From Methylobacter marinus A45 (lineage in GTDB: Bacteria; Pseudomonadota; Gammaproteobacteria; Methylococcales; Methylomonadaceae), in contig NZ_KB912877.1 of assembly GCF_000383855.1 (NCBI RefSeq), forward strand, positions 3,537,917 to 3,601,916: a stretch of 64,000 nt of DNA, given 5' to 3'. Shown here piece by piece: positions 36,280 to 46,071 of this stretch. Each line of letters starts with the position of its first letter. Positions within the stretch are counted from its first letter, which is position 1. The position numbers and the translations under genes are program-made. The notes below the pieces were generated by a model. The model was not told the origin of the DNA, made no database searches, and worked only from the letters and a program-made list of their open reading frames with translations.

Positions 36280-38751
36280 TCAGCTCTGCTCGGCGCGGTG
36301 GCGGGTCAATTCTTCCGGACTGAAATCATCGACGCTGATGGCGGCGATTCTGGCCTGCTCGGCGGCGGCGATCAAGTCCGCTTCATGCGGCGTGATGATG
36401 CCCAAAGTTACCGCTTCGGCAATAATGTCGGTTTGGGCGCCTTTAGGCAATTGCTTGCGCTGCTGGGCGGCACGGAGTTTGGCTTCCACGGGCGCTGCGG
36501 CCAGTACGGCTTTAAAAGCGACTTCAATGCGGCCGGTCGCATCGTCGGGTTTATTGTTGATATAAATGCCATGGGTCAAGCGGTCGCGCGTCGGGGTATC
36601 CGCCAGCAGCAGGGAGGCGGTTTTGTGGATCAGCCGGTCATTGGGCGGGGCATAAGGCTTGCCGATCGGAAAGGTGAGCAATCTCAACAGCAGTGCGACA
36701 GGCCGCAACGGCAGTTTCCATAAGATAGCCAGCAATGATTGTTGTGTCCGGTGCAGGGTTTGCTGGCAGGCCCAATGCAGCAGGGGCGCATCGTCAGCGG
36801 GGCAGTCCTGATCATGGAAATGCTTAAGCACGCAGGAACACAAATACAGATTGCTCAAGGCATCGGCAAACAGCCCCGAGATTCTTTCCCGGCGCTTCAG
36901 CGAGCCGCCCAAGGTCAATAAAGCGAAATCGGCGATGAGCGCGAAATCAACGCTCAGACGCGCGATCCGCCGGTAATAGCGCTTGGTCGTGCGGTCGCCG
37001 GGCAATCGGCGCAGGAAACCGGCGCCGGTCAGTCCCAGCCATAAGCTCGCGGCCAGGTTATGGAGGAAAAAGCCGATATGCTGGAACAGGATCTCGTCGA
37101 ATTGCCGCAGCGCCTGCGTGGAAGGCTCCTGCTGCAAGGCGGCCATTTCCTTTTGGATAAACGGGTGGCAGCGGATGGCGCCCTGGCCGAAAATCATCAT
37201 CGTGCGGGTCAGGATATTGGCGCCCTCGACGGTAATGCTGATCGGTATCACCTGATACAGCCGGCCCAGGTAGTTGCGCGGCCCCATGCAGATGCCCGAG
37301 CCGGCCTGGATATCCATGCCGTCGTTGATGACGCGGCGCATGCGCTCGGTCAGTTCGTACTTGACGATGGCCGAAATCACCGAGGGCTTTTTACCATAGT
37401 CCAGGGCCGCGGTCGTGACCTGGCGCGCGGCATCGAGAATATAGGTTTCGCCGGCCATGCGCGCGAGCGGTTCCTGCACGCCCTCGAATTCGCCGAGCGG
37501 CAGATTGAACTGTTTGCGGATGCGGGCATAAGCGCCGGTATTGCGGCAGGTGACTTTGGCCGCGCCCACGCTCAGCGCCGGCAGCGAAATGGCCCGGCCC
37601 GTGGCCAGGCACTGCATGAGCATTTTCCAGCCGTTGCCGACTTGTTCGACGCCGCCGATGACCCAGTCCATCGGAATAAACACATCCTTGCCCCAATTGG
37701 GTCCGTTCTGAAACGCCGAATCGAGCGGAAAATGGCGCTTGCCGATCGATACGCCGGGCGTGTTGGTCGGTATCAGGGCCACGGTGATGCCCCTGCTTTC
37801 CTGGTCGCCGATCAGCCGGTCCGGATCGTAAAGCTTGAACGACATGCCCAGCACCGTGGCGACGGGACCCAGCGTGATATAGCGTTTTTCCCAGTTAAGG
37901 CGGATGCCCAGCACTTCCCGGCCTTCAAACTGGCCCCGGCAGACGATGCCGGTATCGGGCATGGCGCTGGCATCGCTGCCCGCATGCGGGCCGGTCAGCG
38001 CGAAAGCCGGGATTTCCTCGCCCGCGGCCAGGCGCGGCAGATAATAGTCCTTTTGCTGCTCGGTGCCGTATTCCAGCAGCAATTTGGCGGGCCCGAGGGA
38101 ATTGGGCACCATGACCGTGACGGCCGCCGTGGTGCTGCGGCTGGCAATCTTCATGACGCAGGCGGAATGCGCCGTGTGGGAAAAATCCAGGCCGCCGTAT
38201 TGCTTCGGAATGATCATGCCGCAGAATTTGTGCTTTTTGATATAGTCCCAGACCGTTTCGGGCAGGTCCTGGCGGTTGTGCGTGATGTCCCAGTCATCGA
38301 GCATGGCGCAGAGGGTTTCGACGGGACCGTCCAGGAAGGCTTGTTCTTCCTCGGTCAACGAGATGGCCGGCACGTTCCGCAGCACTTTCCAGTTCGGGCT
38401 GCCCGAGAACAGTTCCGCGTCCCACCAGGTATTGCCCGCTTCCAGCGCTTCGCGTTCGGTTTGCGACATGGTGGGCAGCGCCGCCTGCATCAGTTTGAAG
38501 ATCCGGCTGCTGATAAACTGTCGGCGCAGGCGGCGGACATTAAACAGTATCGCTAAAAACAAAAAGCCGAGCCACAACAAGGCATTCAGCAGCGGCAGGT
38601 TACTTAACAGGGTATAAACACTCAGGAACAGAGTGGCGACGATTGTCGATCTCAGCAGCGACGTTCTGTAATAGGCAAGCACCCCCAACAGGATGATTAG
38701 GGCAAGTAACCAGAGCATTATTATTCTCCTTGGTTTGTGATGAATGTGCAT
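36280..38751 (-). CDS. fadE: FadE-type acyl-CoA dehydrogenase
   Basis: The 823-residue protein is near the length of E. coli FadE (814) and has its order: two or three N-terminal membrane-like stretches (1-70), then the acyl-CoA dehydrogenase fold with FALTGPHAGSDASAMPDTG and YKMSFKLYDP-type contacts, the catalytic-base region near DGMDIQAGSGICMGPRNYLG, and a C-terminal domain of about 280 residues (DUF1974 type) ending in HDEADLIAAAEQARIAAISVDDF (partly cited: EADLIAAAEQARIAAI). It oxidises fatty acyl-CoA to enoyl-CoA and passes electrons to the respiratory chain. It heads away from the FadN/FadA pair by 263 bp, so all three could work as a beta-oxidation set. Confidence 0.9.
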   Translation of the reverse strand: MHIHHKPRRIIMLWLLALIILLGVLAYYRTSLLRSTIVATLFLSVYTLLSNLPLLNALLWLGFLFLAILFNVRRLRRQFISSRIFKLMQAALPTMSQTEREALEAGNTWWDAELFSGSPNWKVLRNVPAISLTEEEQAFLDGPVETLCAMLDDWDITHNRQDLPETVWDYIKKHKFCGMIIPKQYGGLDFSHTAHSACVMKIASRSTTAAVTVMVPNSLGPAKLLLEYGTEQQKDYYLPRLAAGEEIPAFALTGPHAGSDASAMPDTGIVCRGQFEGREVLGIRLNWEKRYITLGPVATVLGMSFKLYDPDRLIGDQESRGITVALIPTNTPGVSIGKRHFPLDSAFQNGPNWGKDVFIPMDWVIGGVEQVGNGWKMLMQCLATGRAISLPALSVGAAKVTCRNTGAYARIRKQFNLPLGEFEGVQEPLARMAGETYILDAARQVTTAALDYGKKPSVISAIVKYELTERMRRVINDGMDIQAGSGICMGPRNYLGRLYQVIPISITVEGANILTRTMMIFGQGAIRCHPFIQKEMAALQQEPSTQALRQFDEILFQHIGFFLHNLAASLWLGLTGAGFLRRLPGDRTTKRYYRRIARLSVDFALIADFALLTLGGSLKRRERISGLFADALSNLYLCSCVLKHFHDQDCPADDAPLLHWACQQTLHRTQQSLLAILWKLPLRPVALLLRLLTFPIGKPYAPPNDRLIHKTASLLLADTPTRDRLTHGIYINNKPDDATGRIEVAFKAVLAAAPVEAKLRAAQQRKQLPKGAQTDIIAEAVTLGIITPHEADLIAAAEQARIAAISVDDFSPEELTRHRAEQS

Positions 38752-38883
38752 TCAACATGAAACTTCGCGCTGAATACACAATTTTTATTGCCGGCTTTTT
38801 TCAATTCCCTAACGGTTGATACGTACGGGCCGCCTGAAACTGTTAACGTTTTCGATATTAAAGTTTAGCCATAAAGAACATGA

Positions 38884-38931
38884 GCCCCCCTGAACGGAGG
38901 CGGCAGCATTGCGTCTGGAACAGCCATCGAG
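38884..38931 (+). repeat. 48-bp cassette repeat, copy 1
   Basis: This copy resembles 56284-56332 and the complement of 56431-56478, sharing GGAGGCGG(C/T)AG, GCGTCTGGAACAG and a final ATCGAG. It is inserted beside an imperfect CACGAAG motif, as in the other copies. No gene is affected. Confidence 0.75.
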
Positions 38932-39014
38932 AGCACGAAGTTTTAATGCATTGATTGGCTTTATCTTTTCTTTGTGATCTTCGTGGTGAATTAAGAAAAT
39001 TCATACCGTTTTCA

Positions 39015-41342
39015 TTAATTCCTTAACGGTTTGCCGGTCTTCAGCATGTGGTCCAGTCTCGCCAGGGTGCCGGGCTGCTGTACCAATTGCACGAAGGCTT
39101 CTCTTTCCAGCGCCAGGATGTCGCCTTCGGCCAAGGGCGAGGTGATATCGCTATCGCCGCCGCTCAACACATAGGCCAGCCTGGCGCCGACCTCGACATC
39201 GTAATCGGTGGCCTTGCCCAGCAGATGCAGGGCCTTGACGCCCATGCCGAGCAATATCCTGGCGGTCTTGCCGGGCATCGGGTAAACACAAGGTTCCGGT
39301 GGCGCATAATCCTGGCTGAGTGCCAGCGCCCTGGCCTTGGCATCGGCCAGCAGACGGTTTTTGTTCATGCTGATGCCGTCGCTGTGCGCCAGGAACAACA
39401 GTTCTTTCGCCTCGAAGGCCGATTTCGATACCTTGGCCATGCCGATGGTTTCGAAGGCCTTGACAACCGGCGGTATAGGGCCGCCGGGACGCTTGGGGTG
39501 CTTCAGCCAGCGGCGCAGGTATTCCTTGCAGCCGCCCCAGCCCGGAATCAGGCCGACGCCGACTTCCACGAGGCCGACATACAATTCGGCATGCGCCTGT
39601 ATGGCGTCGCAATGCAGCAGAATCTCGCAGCCGCCGCCCAACGCCAGCCCCGATGGCGCGCCGACAACCGGGAAGGGGGCGAATTTCAGGGCCTGATAGG
39701 TCTGCTGTCCATGCAGGATCAATTGCTCGACGGCCGGCCAGTCGCTGTTGTGAATGGCCTCCATCAGCAAGGTGAGATTGGCGCCGGCGGAGAAGTTTTC
39801 GCCGTCGTTATGAATGACCAGGGCAGAAAATTCATTGCTGACTTTGTCGATGCTTTGCCTGATCAACGTCATGGTGTCCATGTCCAGCGTGTTCATCTTG
39901 CTGTGAAATTCCAGGCAGGCCACGCCGTCGCCGATATCCCACAGACTGGCCGAGGGATTGACCAGCACGGCCGGCCGCCGCAGTTTTACATCGGATAGCA
40001 GCAGCACGCCTTCCGCTCTGCGCACCGGCCGGTAATGGCCCGACAGATCGGTAAAGCTCAGTTGTCCGGCATCGGCCCGATACAAGGGCTGCCCGGCGGC
40101 CAATATCGGCGGCACCTCGCGGTTCTCCGCGCGCAGTTTGTCAACGAACCAGTCGACGCCGATCTGGTCCAGCAGTTCGAACGGCCCGTATTGCCAGTTA
40201 AAGCCTTCGCGCATGGCGGTATCGACGGCAACGATGTCGTCGGCTATTTCGGGCACCAGCCCGGCGGCATAGGCCAGGGTCTTCGACCAGACCTGCCAGG
40301 CGTAAAGGGAGGCCGGGCTTGAGCCGGATAACAAGGCTTGCAGGGGAGTACGGGCGATCGCGCCCACGGATTCATGCAGATCGTCGGTCCTGGGCTTTTC
40401 GGCCGGGCGATAAGCGCCGGTTTCGAGGTCGATCGCTTCCTTGACGCGCCGGCCGCCGGTTTCGTTCAGCCGGTAAAAGCCGCCTTTGCCCTTGCGACCG
40501 GTATAGCCGTCCCTGATCAGGTTGTTGACCAGGTCAGGCAGCCGGTTGACCTGATGAAACGCGTCGACCGGCGGCAGAGAATGCGCCATGCTGGTCAGGA
40601 TATGCGGAATCAGATCCAGGCCGACCAGGTCCAGCAGGCCGAAGACGCCGGTCTTCGGTATGCCGAAAGGCGCCATGACGGCATCGGCATGCTCGACGGT
40701 CAGATGCCGGTCCATCGCTTCCAGCAAACCGCATTGCAGCCAGTACACGCCGATGCGGTTGCCGATAAAGCCGGGCGTGTCCTTGCAGACGACGCAGTCC
40801 TTGCCCAGTTTGATATCGGCGAAGCGGCGGACCGTTTCGACCAGTTCGGGCCGGGTGTCAGGGCCGGCCACCAGCTCCAGCAGCCGCATGTAGCGGGGCG
40901 GGTTGAAAAAATGCGTGATCATGAAGCGCTGCCTGAAGCTTTCCGGCAGGTCTTGCGTCAATAGCGCCAAAGGCAGCGTCGAGGTGTTGGAGGAGATCAG
41001 GCAGTCATCGCGGCAAGCCGATACCAGCTTCTGGTAAAGCGACTTTTTTATCCGAGGGTCTTCGATGACGGCTTCTATAACCCAGTCCGCATCCGCCAGA
41101 CTGTCGAGGTGGTCTTCGATATTGCCCGGCGTGATCAGCCGCGCGTTGTTTTTATGCATCAGCGGCGCCGGCTCGGCCGCCAGCAGTTTCTTGACGGCCG
41201 TTTCAGCGATGATATTGCGGTTTTTGGCGTCTTCGGGAACGATGTCGAGCAAATACACAGGTACGCCGGCGTTACTGATATGAGCGGCGATGCTGGCGCC
41301 CATGACACCAGCGCCGATGACGGCGACTTTTTTTATTTCCAT
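39015..41342 (-). CDS. FadN-type 3-hydroxyacyl-CoA dehydrogenase / enoyl-CoA hydratase
   Basis: The N-terminal half is the hydroxyacyl-CoA dehydrogenase with NAD loop VIGAGVMGASIAAHI and the catalytic HFFNPPRYMRLLELV; the C-terminal half (about residues 470-700) is an enoyl-CoA hydratase fold with NFSAGANLTLL and GLALGGGCEILLHCD. This order, dehydrogenase first, is that of FadN rather than of FadB or FadJ. I chose the ATG at 41342 (MEIKKVAVIGAG), overlapping the thiolase stop by one base, over the longer frame. The two steps of beta-oxidation it catalyses feed directly into the thiolase next door. Confidence 0.9.
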   Translation of the reverse strand: MEIKKVAVIGAGVMGASIAAHISNAGVPVYLLDIVPEDAKNRNIIAETAVKKLLAAEPAPLMHKNNARLITPGNIEDHLDSLADADWVIEAVIEDPRIKKSLYQKLVSACRDDCLISSNTSTLPLALLTQDLPESFRQRFMITHFFNPPRYMRLLELVAGPDTRPELVETVRRFADIKLGKDCVVCKDTPGFIGNRIGVYWLQCGLLEAMDRHLTVEHADAVMAPFGIPKTGVFGLLDLVGLDLIPHILTSMAHSLPPVDAFHQVNRLPDLVNNLIRDGYTGRKGKGGFYRLNETGGRRVKEAIDLETGAYRPAEKPRTDDLHESVGAIARTPLQALLSGSSPASLYAWQVWSKTLAYAAGLVPEIADDIVAVDTAMREGFNWQYGPFELLDQIGVDWFVDKLRAENREVPPILAAGQPLYRADAGQLSFTDLSGHYRPVRRAEGVLLLSDVKLRRPAVLVNPSASLWDIGDGVACLEFHSKMNTLDMDTMTLIRQSIDKVSNEFSALVIHNDGENFSAGANLTLLMEAIHNSDWPAVEQLILHGQQTYQALKFAPFPVVGAPSGLALGGGCEILLHCDAIQAHAELYVGLVEVGVGLIPGWGGCKEYLRRWLKHPKRPGGPIPPVVKAFETIGMAKVSKSAFEAKELLFLAHSDGISMNKNRLLADAKARALALSQDYAPPEPCVYPMPGKTARILLGMGVKALHLLGKATDYDVEVGARLAYVLSGGDSDITSPLAEGDILALEREAFVQLVQQPGTLARLDHMLKTGKPLRN

Positions 41343-42481
41343 CAGATTGCCTCCAGAATGGTCGCTATACCTTGACCGCCGCCGATACATTGGGTGGCTA
41401 ATGCATAGCGTTTGTTCTCGCGCTTGAGCAGGCTGGCCGCTTTGCCGGTAATGCGGGCGCCGGATGCGCCCAGCGGATGGCCCAGAGCGATGGCGCCTCC
41501 GTCCAGGTTCAGTTTATGCAATGCGATCGGCATGGCGGCCAGGACGGCGATGGACTGTGCGGCAAATGCCTCGTTTAATTCAACGATGTCGATATCGTCC
41601 AGTTCGAGTCCGGCGCGCTGCAAAGCTTTGCCGGTCGCGCCTACCGGACCGATGCCCATGATTTCCGGGGCGCAGCCCGACACGGCGGTCGACTTGATGC
41701 GCGCCAGTTTATCGAGTCCGTGCGCGTCGGCATATTCCTCGCTGCAAACCAGCACCGCGGCGGCGCCGTCGGTCAGCGGCGAAGAGGTGCCGGCCGTGAC
41801 GCTGCCGTTCGCCTGAAAAGCGGGCGGCAGTTTTGCCAGTGCCTCGGCATTGGTATCCGGCCGGATGCAGCCATCCTGGTCCACGCGCCCGAAGTCCGGC
41901 GTGTCGATCGCGATGATTTCATCGGCCAGCCGGCCCTGTTGCTGGGCCGCGTAAGCCTTTTGCTGGCTTAACAGGGCGAAAGCCTCCTGGTCGAGGCGGG
42001 GGATGTCGTATTGCCGGGCCAGGTTTTCGGCGGTGTCGCCCATGCTGATATAGGCCTGGGGAAAAGTCTCGAAAAGGGCGGGATTGGGCATATAGTTGTA
42101 GCCGCCCATCGGAATCCGGGTCATGGATTCGACCCCGGCGCAGATGAATGCGGAGCCGGCATTCAGTTGAATGGCGCCGGCGGCGATGTGTATGGCTTGC
42201 ATGGATGAGCCGCAGAAGCGGTTAACGGTCATGCCGGCGACGGAAATCGGCAGCCCGGCCAGATTGACGACCAGACGGGCGACGTTAAGCCCCTGTTCGC
42301 CCTCCGGAAAGGCACAGCCCAGGATAAGGTCTTCGATATCGTTCGGGTCGACGCCGGTTTTTTCTATGAGTCCCTTGACAACCCGAGCTGCAAGATCGTC
42401 CGGTCTGACTTTTACTAGGCGGCCTTTGTGGGCAGGCGTAAACGGCGACCGGCAATATCCAGCAATAACAACATTTTTCAT
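41342..42481 (-). CDS. Acetyl-CoA C-acyltransferase (FadA-type thiolase)
   Basis: The 379-residue protein has all thiolase landmarks: the nucleophilic cysteine in NRFCGSSMQAIH (about residue 90), the HPLGASGAR histidine region, and the second cysteine in TQCIGGGQG near the end. It cleaves 3-ketoacyl-CoA to acetyl-CoA and a shortened acyl-CoA. It is coupled to the FadN-type gene by a TGATG overlap, so the two form the beta-oxidation complex unit. Start MKNVVIAGYCR fits the family. Confidence 0.93.
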   Translation of the reverse strand: MKNVVIAGYCRSPFTPAHKGRLVKVRPDDLAARVVKGLIEKTGVDPNDIEDLILGCAFPEGEQGLNVARLVVNLAGLPISVAGMTVNRFCGSSMQAIHIAAGAIQLNAGSAFICAGVESMTRIPMGGYNYMPNPALFETFPQAYISMGDTAENLARQYDIPRLDQEAFALLSQQKAYAAQQQGRLADEIIAIDTPDFGRVDQDGCIRPDTNAEALAKLPPAFQANGSVTAGTSSPLTDGAAAVLVCSEEYADAHGLDKLARIKSTAVSGCAPEIMGIGPVGATGKALQRAGLELDDIDIVELNEAFAAQSIAVLAAMPIALHKLNLDGGAIALGHPLGASGARITGKAASLLKRENKRYALATQCIGGGQGIATILEAI

Positions 42482-42565
42482 GGTCCTTATCTCCTGTAAA
42501 TAGACTTAGGAACGTGAATTTTATAATTCCCGTTCCTTAATTTCTAATGACTCGACTCCGGCAAG

Positions 42566-44911
42566 TTAAGTTTTCAGGTTAAGTAAAATTCCGCTAGCTC
42601 TTCTTTGACCCGCCTCCGGTTTATTGGTTTCATCGACGCAGCCGGTCATGAAATCATGAATCATTTCCCAGGTTTTTCCAATATTATTTAACAGGATGCC
42701 GTGCTGTTTGGCATTAACGACCATGAGCTGCTTGTGGGGGGTGCCGAGTTTGTTGAAGATTTCCTGCGCGCTCTTGAACGAGACGATGGGGTCCTGATCG
42801 GCATAAATGACCAGGACGGGGATATTGATGAGCGGCAGATAGCTATCCATGTCTTCGATCAGCAGCCTCAACTCATATAAACTTCTGATCGGGGTATGCC
42901 GGTAATTGATGGACGGATTTTCCGGTATGTTTTCAATAAACCGTTTGACGCCCTCATAGGCTGAAACCCAGCCGACCAGTTTATTGGTGCCGTGCAGTAA
43001 CGGCACCAGCATAAAGGTCGGGTTGAGGAACTTCAGCGGCACGGCAATGGCGCTGACGCCGATGATTTCCGGATGTCCTTCCGATCCCAGCTTAAGCGCC
43101 AGCGCGCCGCCGGTGGAGAAACCGGTGACGAAAATCCGCTTGCAGTGGGCCTTGAGTATGTTGAAGCCGCGCTGCACGGACGCGTACCAATCCTGCCAGC
43201 TCTGGTCGCGCAGGGCATACGGCGACGAGCCGTGGCCTTTCAGCCTGACGCCCAGGACCGTGTAGCCCTGTTTGACCAGATGTTCGCCATAACTGCGGGT
43301 CTCGGCGGGGCTGGCGAGCAGGCCGTGTATCAGCAATACGCCGGAGCCGTTAGCGTGCTCGGGCTGCAGGAAAAACGGCGAAGGATCGGCGGTGGCCGTT
43401 TCATGCTCGTTGATGTCGTCAAAATGGGATTTGCTGTACAGATGCTGTTCCCAGCTTAAATCGCGGCATTCGTCGTCGAAGTGCCAGGCGGCCAGCTTTT
43501 GCGGGTCGATATGATCGTATTCGGCCATTGCCTTGACCATGGTCTTGCGCACGGCGGTGATCGGTTCGGCCTCGTTATCGTAAACCGCGATCAGGTTTTC
43601 CAGGCGGATGTTGTCAAAATCATGCTCTTCCAGCAGTTTGGGCAAAAACTGATAGTAATCTTCGTATTCGAGAATCAGGCCGTTGCTGATCGCCACCGTG
43701 ATGAACTGCTCGAAGCGCTTGCTGGTGCCGGTGATCAGATCGCTGTAATCGATCGGATTCAGCAGGCTCCGGTGCAGATTGATTTTGGTGTTGTTCTGCA
43801 GATGCTTGACGGCGATATACAAGGTCGTGAAAAAACGCTGGCGCTCGATCTGCTGCCGGCCCCGCTCGATGCAATGCATGATCAGCGTCGAGGCCAGATG
43901 GCTCAGGTTGATCGTGACATTGGCATAGATTTCTTCCATGTACTGGTTGCGCGTGGCGGCGGCGCTTTTTTTAAAATACGAGCCCAGCAGCTTCTGCTTC
44001 CAGTTCCTGGGCCTGGCATGCAGCGCGAACACATCATCGAGGGTGGTGAATTCGGCGGCGACCAGGTCCAGCAGATAGCGGTTCCACCAGTGCCAGACTT
44101 TATATGGGTCGACCGGCGCGCCCATGCGGATATCCATGTCGGTATTCTTGAGCAGGATGTTGCCCTCGATCAGCAATTCCTCGGTCTGGCGCAGGCTCAG
44201 GCCGTCGGCGAACAGTTCGACGCCGGTCAGCAGCAGGTTTTCATCGGACCGGATCGGATAAAACGTGATATTGGCGGGTATGATCAGGGTCGGCTTGAGC
44301 GCGGCGGTCAGCAATTGGTCGAGATTGTCGAGGTGCAGTTCTTCCTTCCAGCGCAACAGCTGATCGTATCTTTTATCGGAATAGGCATTGCGGATCGTGG
44401 CTTTGAAGGCTTCGAGACCTTGCGCCAGCACGGCGGGACCGGTGTGGTGCTTGCGCCTTTCACCGGTCAGTCGGGAATAGACGCTGTAATGGCCTTTTTT
44501 GTCCATGACGCGGCGGTCCTTGACCATGCCGCCTTCGGGGAAAATGATGACTTTGCGGCCGCGAAGTATCTGTTCGGCCAGCAACGGAAACAGGCGTTGG
44601 TGATCGTGCGGGAAAACGCCGACGTTTCTCAGGTAGCGGGCCAGCACGGTATCGCCTTCAAAGAATTCGCCGGAGGCGATGGCGCAGCTGTAGGCGCCGG
44701 TTTCCTCATAGATCAGAAATTGCGGAATGAACGTTTCAAAGCGCGAAAAATGATTGAATAAAAAGATATCGCCTTGCTGAACCTGAGTATCGGCATGGAG
44801 CTTGAACTTGACGCTCAGCATTTTTCTGACGGAATTAAATACCTTTATCGACCTGTTGTAGAGTGCGGTATCGATATCACTCCAGTTATCGGGATAAGGT
44901 ATTTTGGGCAT
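42566..44911 (-). CDS. Fusion of a PlsC-type acyltransferase and an alpha/beta hydrolase
   Basis: The first 300 residues resemble glycerolipid acyltransferases, with NHFSRFETF near residue 52 (family pattern NHX4D; here the acid is Glu) and the substrate-binding IFPEGGMVKDRR near 124. The last 250 are a serine hydrolase of the monoglyceride-lipase type: LLIHGLLASPAE, the nucleophile elbow GFSTGGALAL near residue 600, an acid in YADQDPIV and the histidine in AKQHGILLN. A middle region of about 180 residues is helical and unknown. One chain could therefore remove and re-add acyl groups in phospholipids. Its stop lies 84 bp upstream of the thiolase start, and it follows mlaA by 4 bp. Confidence 0.82.
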   Translation of the reverse strand: MPKIPYPDNWSDIDTALYNRSIKVFNSVRKMLSVKFKLHADTQVQQGDIFLFNHFSRFETFIPQFLIYEETGAYSCAIASGEFFEGDTVLARYLRNVGVFPHDHQRLFPLLAEQILRGRKVIIFPEGGMVKDRRVMDKKGHYSVYSRLTGERRKHHTGPAVLAQGLEAFKATIRNAYSDKRYDQLLRWKEELHLDNLDQLLTAALKPTLIIPANITFYPIRSDENLLLTGVELFADGLSLRQTEELLIEGNILLKNTDMDIRMGAPVDPYKVWHWWNRYLLDLVAAEFTTLDDVFALHARPRNWKQKLLGSYFKKSAAATRNQYMEEIYANVTINLSHLASTLIMHCIERGRQQIERQRFFTTLYIAVKHLQNNTKINLHRSLLNPIDYSDLITGTSKRFEQFITVAISNGLILEYEDYYQFLPKLLEEHDFDNIRLENLIAVYDNEAEPITAVRKTMVKAMAEYDHIDPQKLAAWHFDDECRDLSWEQHLYSKSHFDDINEHETATADPSPFFLQPEHANGSGVLLIHGLLASPAETRSYGEHLVKQGYTVLGVRLKGHGSSPYALRDQSWQDWYASVQRGFNILKAHCKRIFVTGFSTGGALALKLGSEGHPEIIGVSAIAVPLKFLNPTFMLVPLLHGTNKLVGWVSAYEGVKRFIENIPENPSINYRHTPIRSLYELRLLIEDMDSYLPLINIPVLVIYADQDPIVSFKSAQEIFNKLGTPHKQLMVVNAKQHGILLNNIGKTWEMIHDFMTGCVDETNKPEAGQRRASGILLNLKT

Positions 44912-44915
44912 AACG

Positions 44916-45914
44916 CTATTCCTCTTGAGGGGGCGATAGATTCAGGTAATGTTTGGTTACGGGAACCGAGTCGGGCGTATCGGTTGGGTCAGGCGCCGAT
45001 AATTCCAGCGTATGAGTCACAACGGGGACCGTATCGGTTATCGGTGTGGTCTGAACGGCATTATCGGGGGCTGTCTCGGCGGCGTTCACCTCGACAGCCT
45101 CCGCTTCGGCCGCTCCTGTCGCCGCGTCATCGAAGTCGTCCATGTCGGAGAGTTCTTTATCTATGTCAAAGCCATTATTATCCAGTTCCGGGACATTGCC
45201 GTCATTGACCAGATAATCGCGGTGCTGCTGGTAGGAGTTTTTGATGAACTCGTAGCGATCCACGGACGCCTCGTCGATCATTTTTTCGGTCGACATCAGG
45301 CCGGCCCGGGTATCGGCGACATCGACCGCGCCGGAAGCCAGTGACACGGCATTGACAATGCCGCCGGAAAATAAAAAGGTATAGGTCAGAGGGCTCAATA
45401 TGGCATCGCCGAGCAGGCCGACCGCATCGCGCGGCGAACTGGCGCCGGCGAATGGCAGCACCAGATAGGGGCCGGACGGAATACCCCAATAGCCCAGGGT
45501 CTGGCCGAAATCCTCATCGTGTTTGGGCAGGTCGATATGCTTGGCGACATCGAAAATCCCCACCACGCCGGCCGTGGTATTGACCAGGAAACGGCTCATG
45601 TCCATGCCGGCCTGCAGCAGTTTAAACTGCAGCAAATCGTTGACGGTGACGCCGATGTCGTTCAGGTTGCTGAAGAAGTTGGTCACGCCTTCATCGACCG
45701 CATCCGAGGTCGCCCACAGATATCCTTTCGCCATCGGTTTTAAAATAACGTCATCGACGTCATCGTTGAATGACTGCGCGCCCCGGTTCCAGCCTTCCAG
45801 CGGATCGTTCGCGTTGGTTTCACCCGGAGTGGAGGTGGTTGCGCAACCGCCTAAGGCACCCGAAAGAATCAGGCCAGCGGTAAATAAGCGGGTATTGATA
45901 ATGGATATTTGCAT
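44916..45914 (-). CDS. mlaA: MlaA (VacJ) outer-membrane lipoprotein with acidic tail
   Basis: A lipoprotein signal ends at LGGC (Cys24), and the mature part has the MlaA core DPLEGWNRGAQSFNDDVDD, FFSNLNDIGVTVNDLLQ, and GYWGIPSGPYLVLPFAG. MlaA removes mislocalised phospholipid from the outer leaflet of the outer membrane and passes it to the Mla transport line. Residues 240-332 form an acidic, threonine-rich extension not needed for the core. The mlaEFD-type operon is 5 kb away at 50.1-53.6 kb. It overlaps no gene but is only 4 bp ahead of the acyltransferase-hydrolase gene, so the two are likely co-transcribed. Confidence 0.9.
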   Translation of the reverse strand: MQISIINTRLFTAGLILSGALGGCATTSTPGETNANDPLEGWNRGAQSFNDDVDDVILKPMAKGYLWATSDAVDEGVTNFFSNLNDIGVTVNDLLQFKLLQAGMDMSRFLVNTTAGVVGIFDVAKHIDLPKHDEDFGQTLGYWGIPSGPYLVLPFAGASSPRDAVGLLGDAILSPLTYTFLFSGGIVNAVSLASGAVDVADTRAGLMSTEKMIDEASVDRYEFIKNSYQQHRDYLVNDGNVPELDNNGFDIDKELSDMDDFDDAATGAAEAEAVEVNAAETAPDNAVQTTPITDTVPVVTHTLELSAPDPTDTPDSVPVTKHYLNLSPPQEE

Positions 45915-46071
45915 TTTTTCAACCTGTTTTTAAATATGGTTCTTTCGACAGCCGGCAATACGGGAAGCGTATCTTTCGATCGCTCCGTATTATAAAGCAT
46001 TCAACCCCTGCACTGCATGAAGGCGTGTTCATATCAGCCAGATTGGTTGCCCCCTTTTTTTTACCGTGACT

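Noticed and set aside
37060-38556. 498-codon plus-strand frame opposite fadE
   Set aside because: Shadow frame rich in arginine, alanine and glutamine; fadE reads clearly on the other strand.
43481-44761. 426-codon plus-strand frame opposite the acyltransferase-hydrolase
   Set aside because: Low-complexity glutamine/glycine/valine-rich shadow without domains; the opposite strand encodes the recognised fusion.
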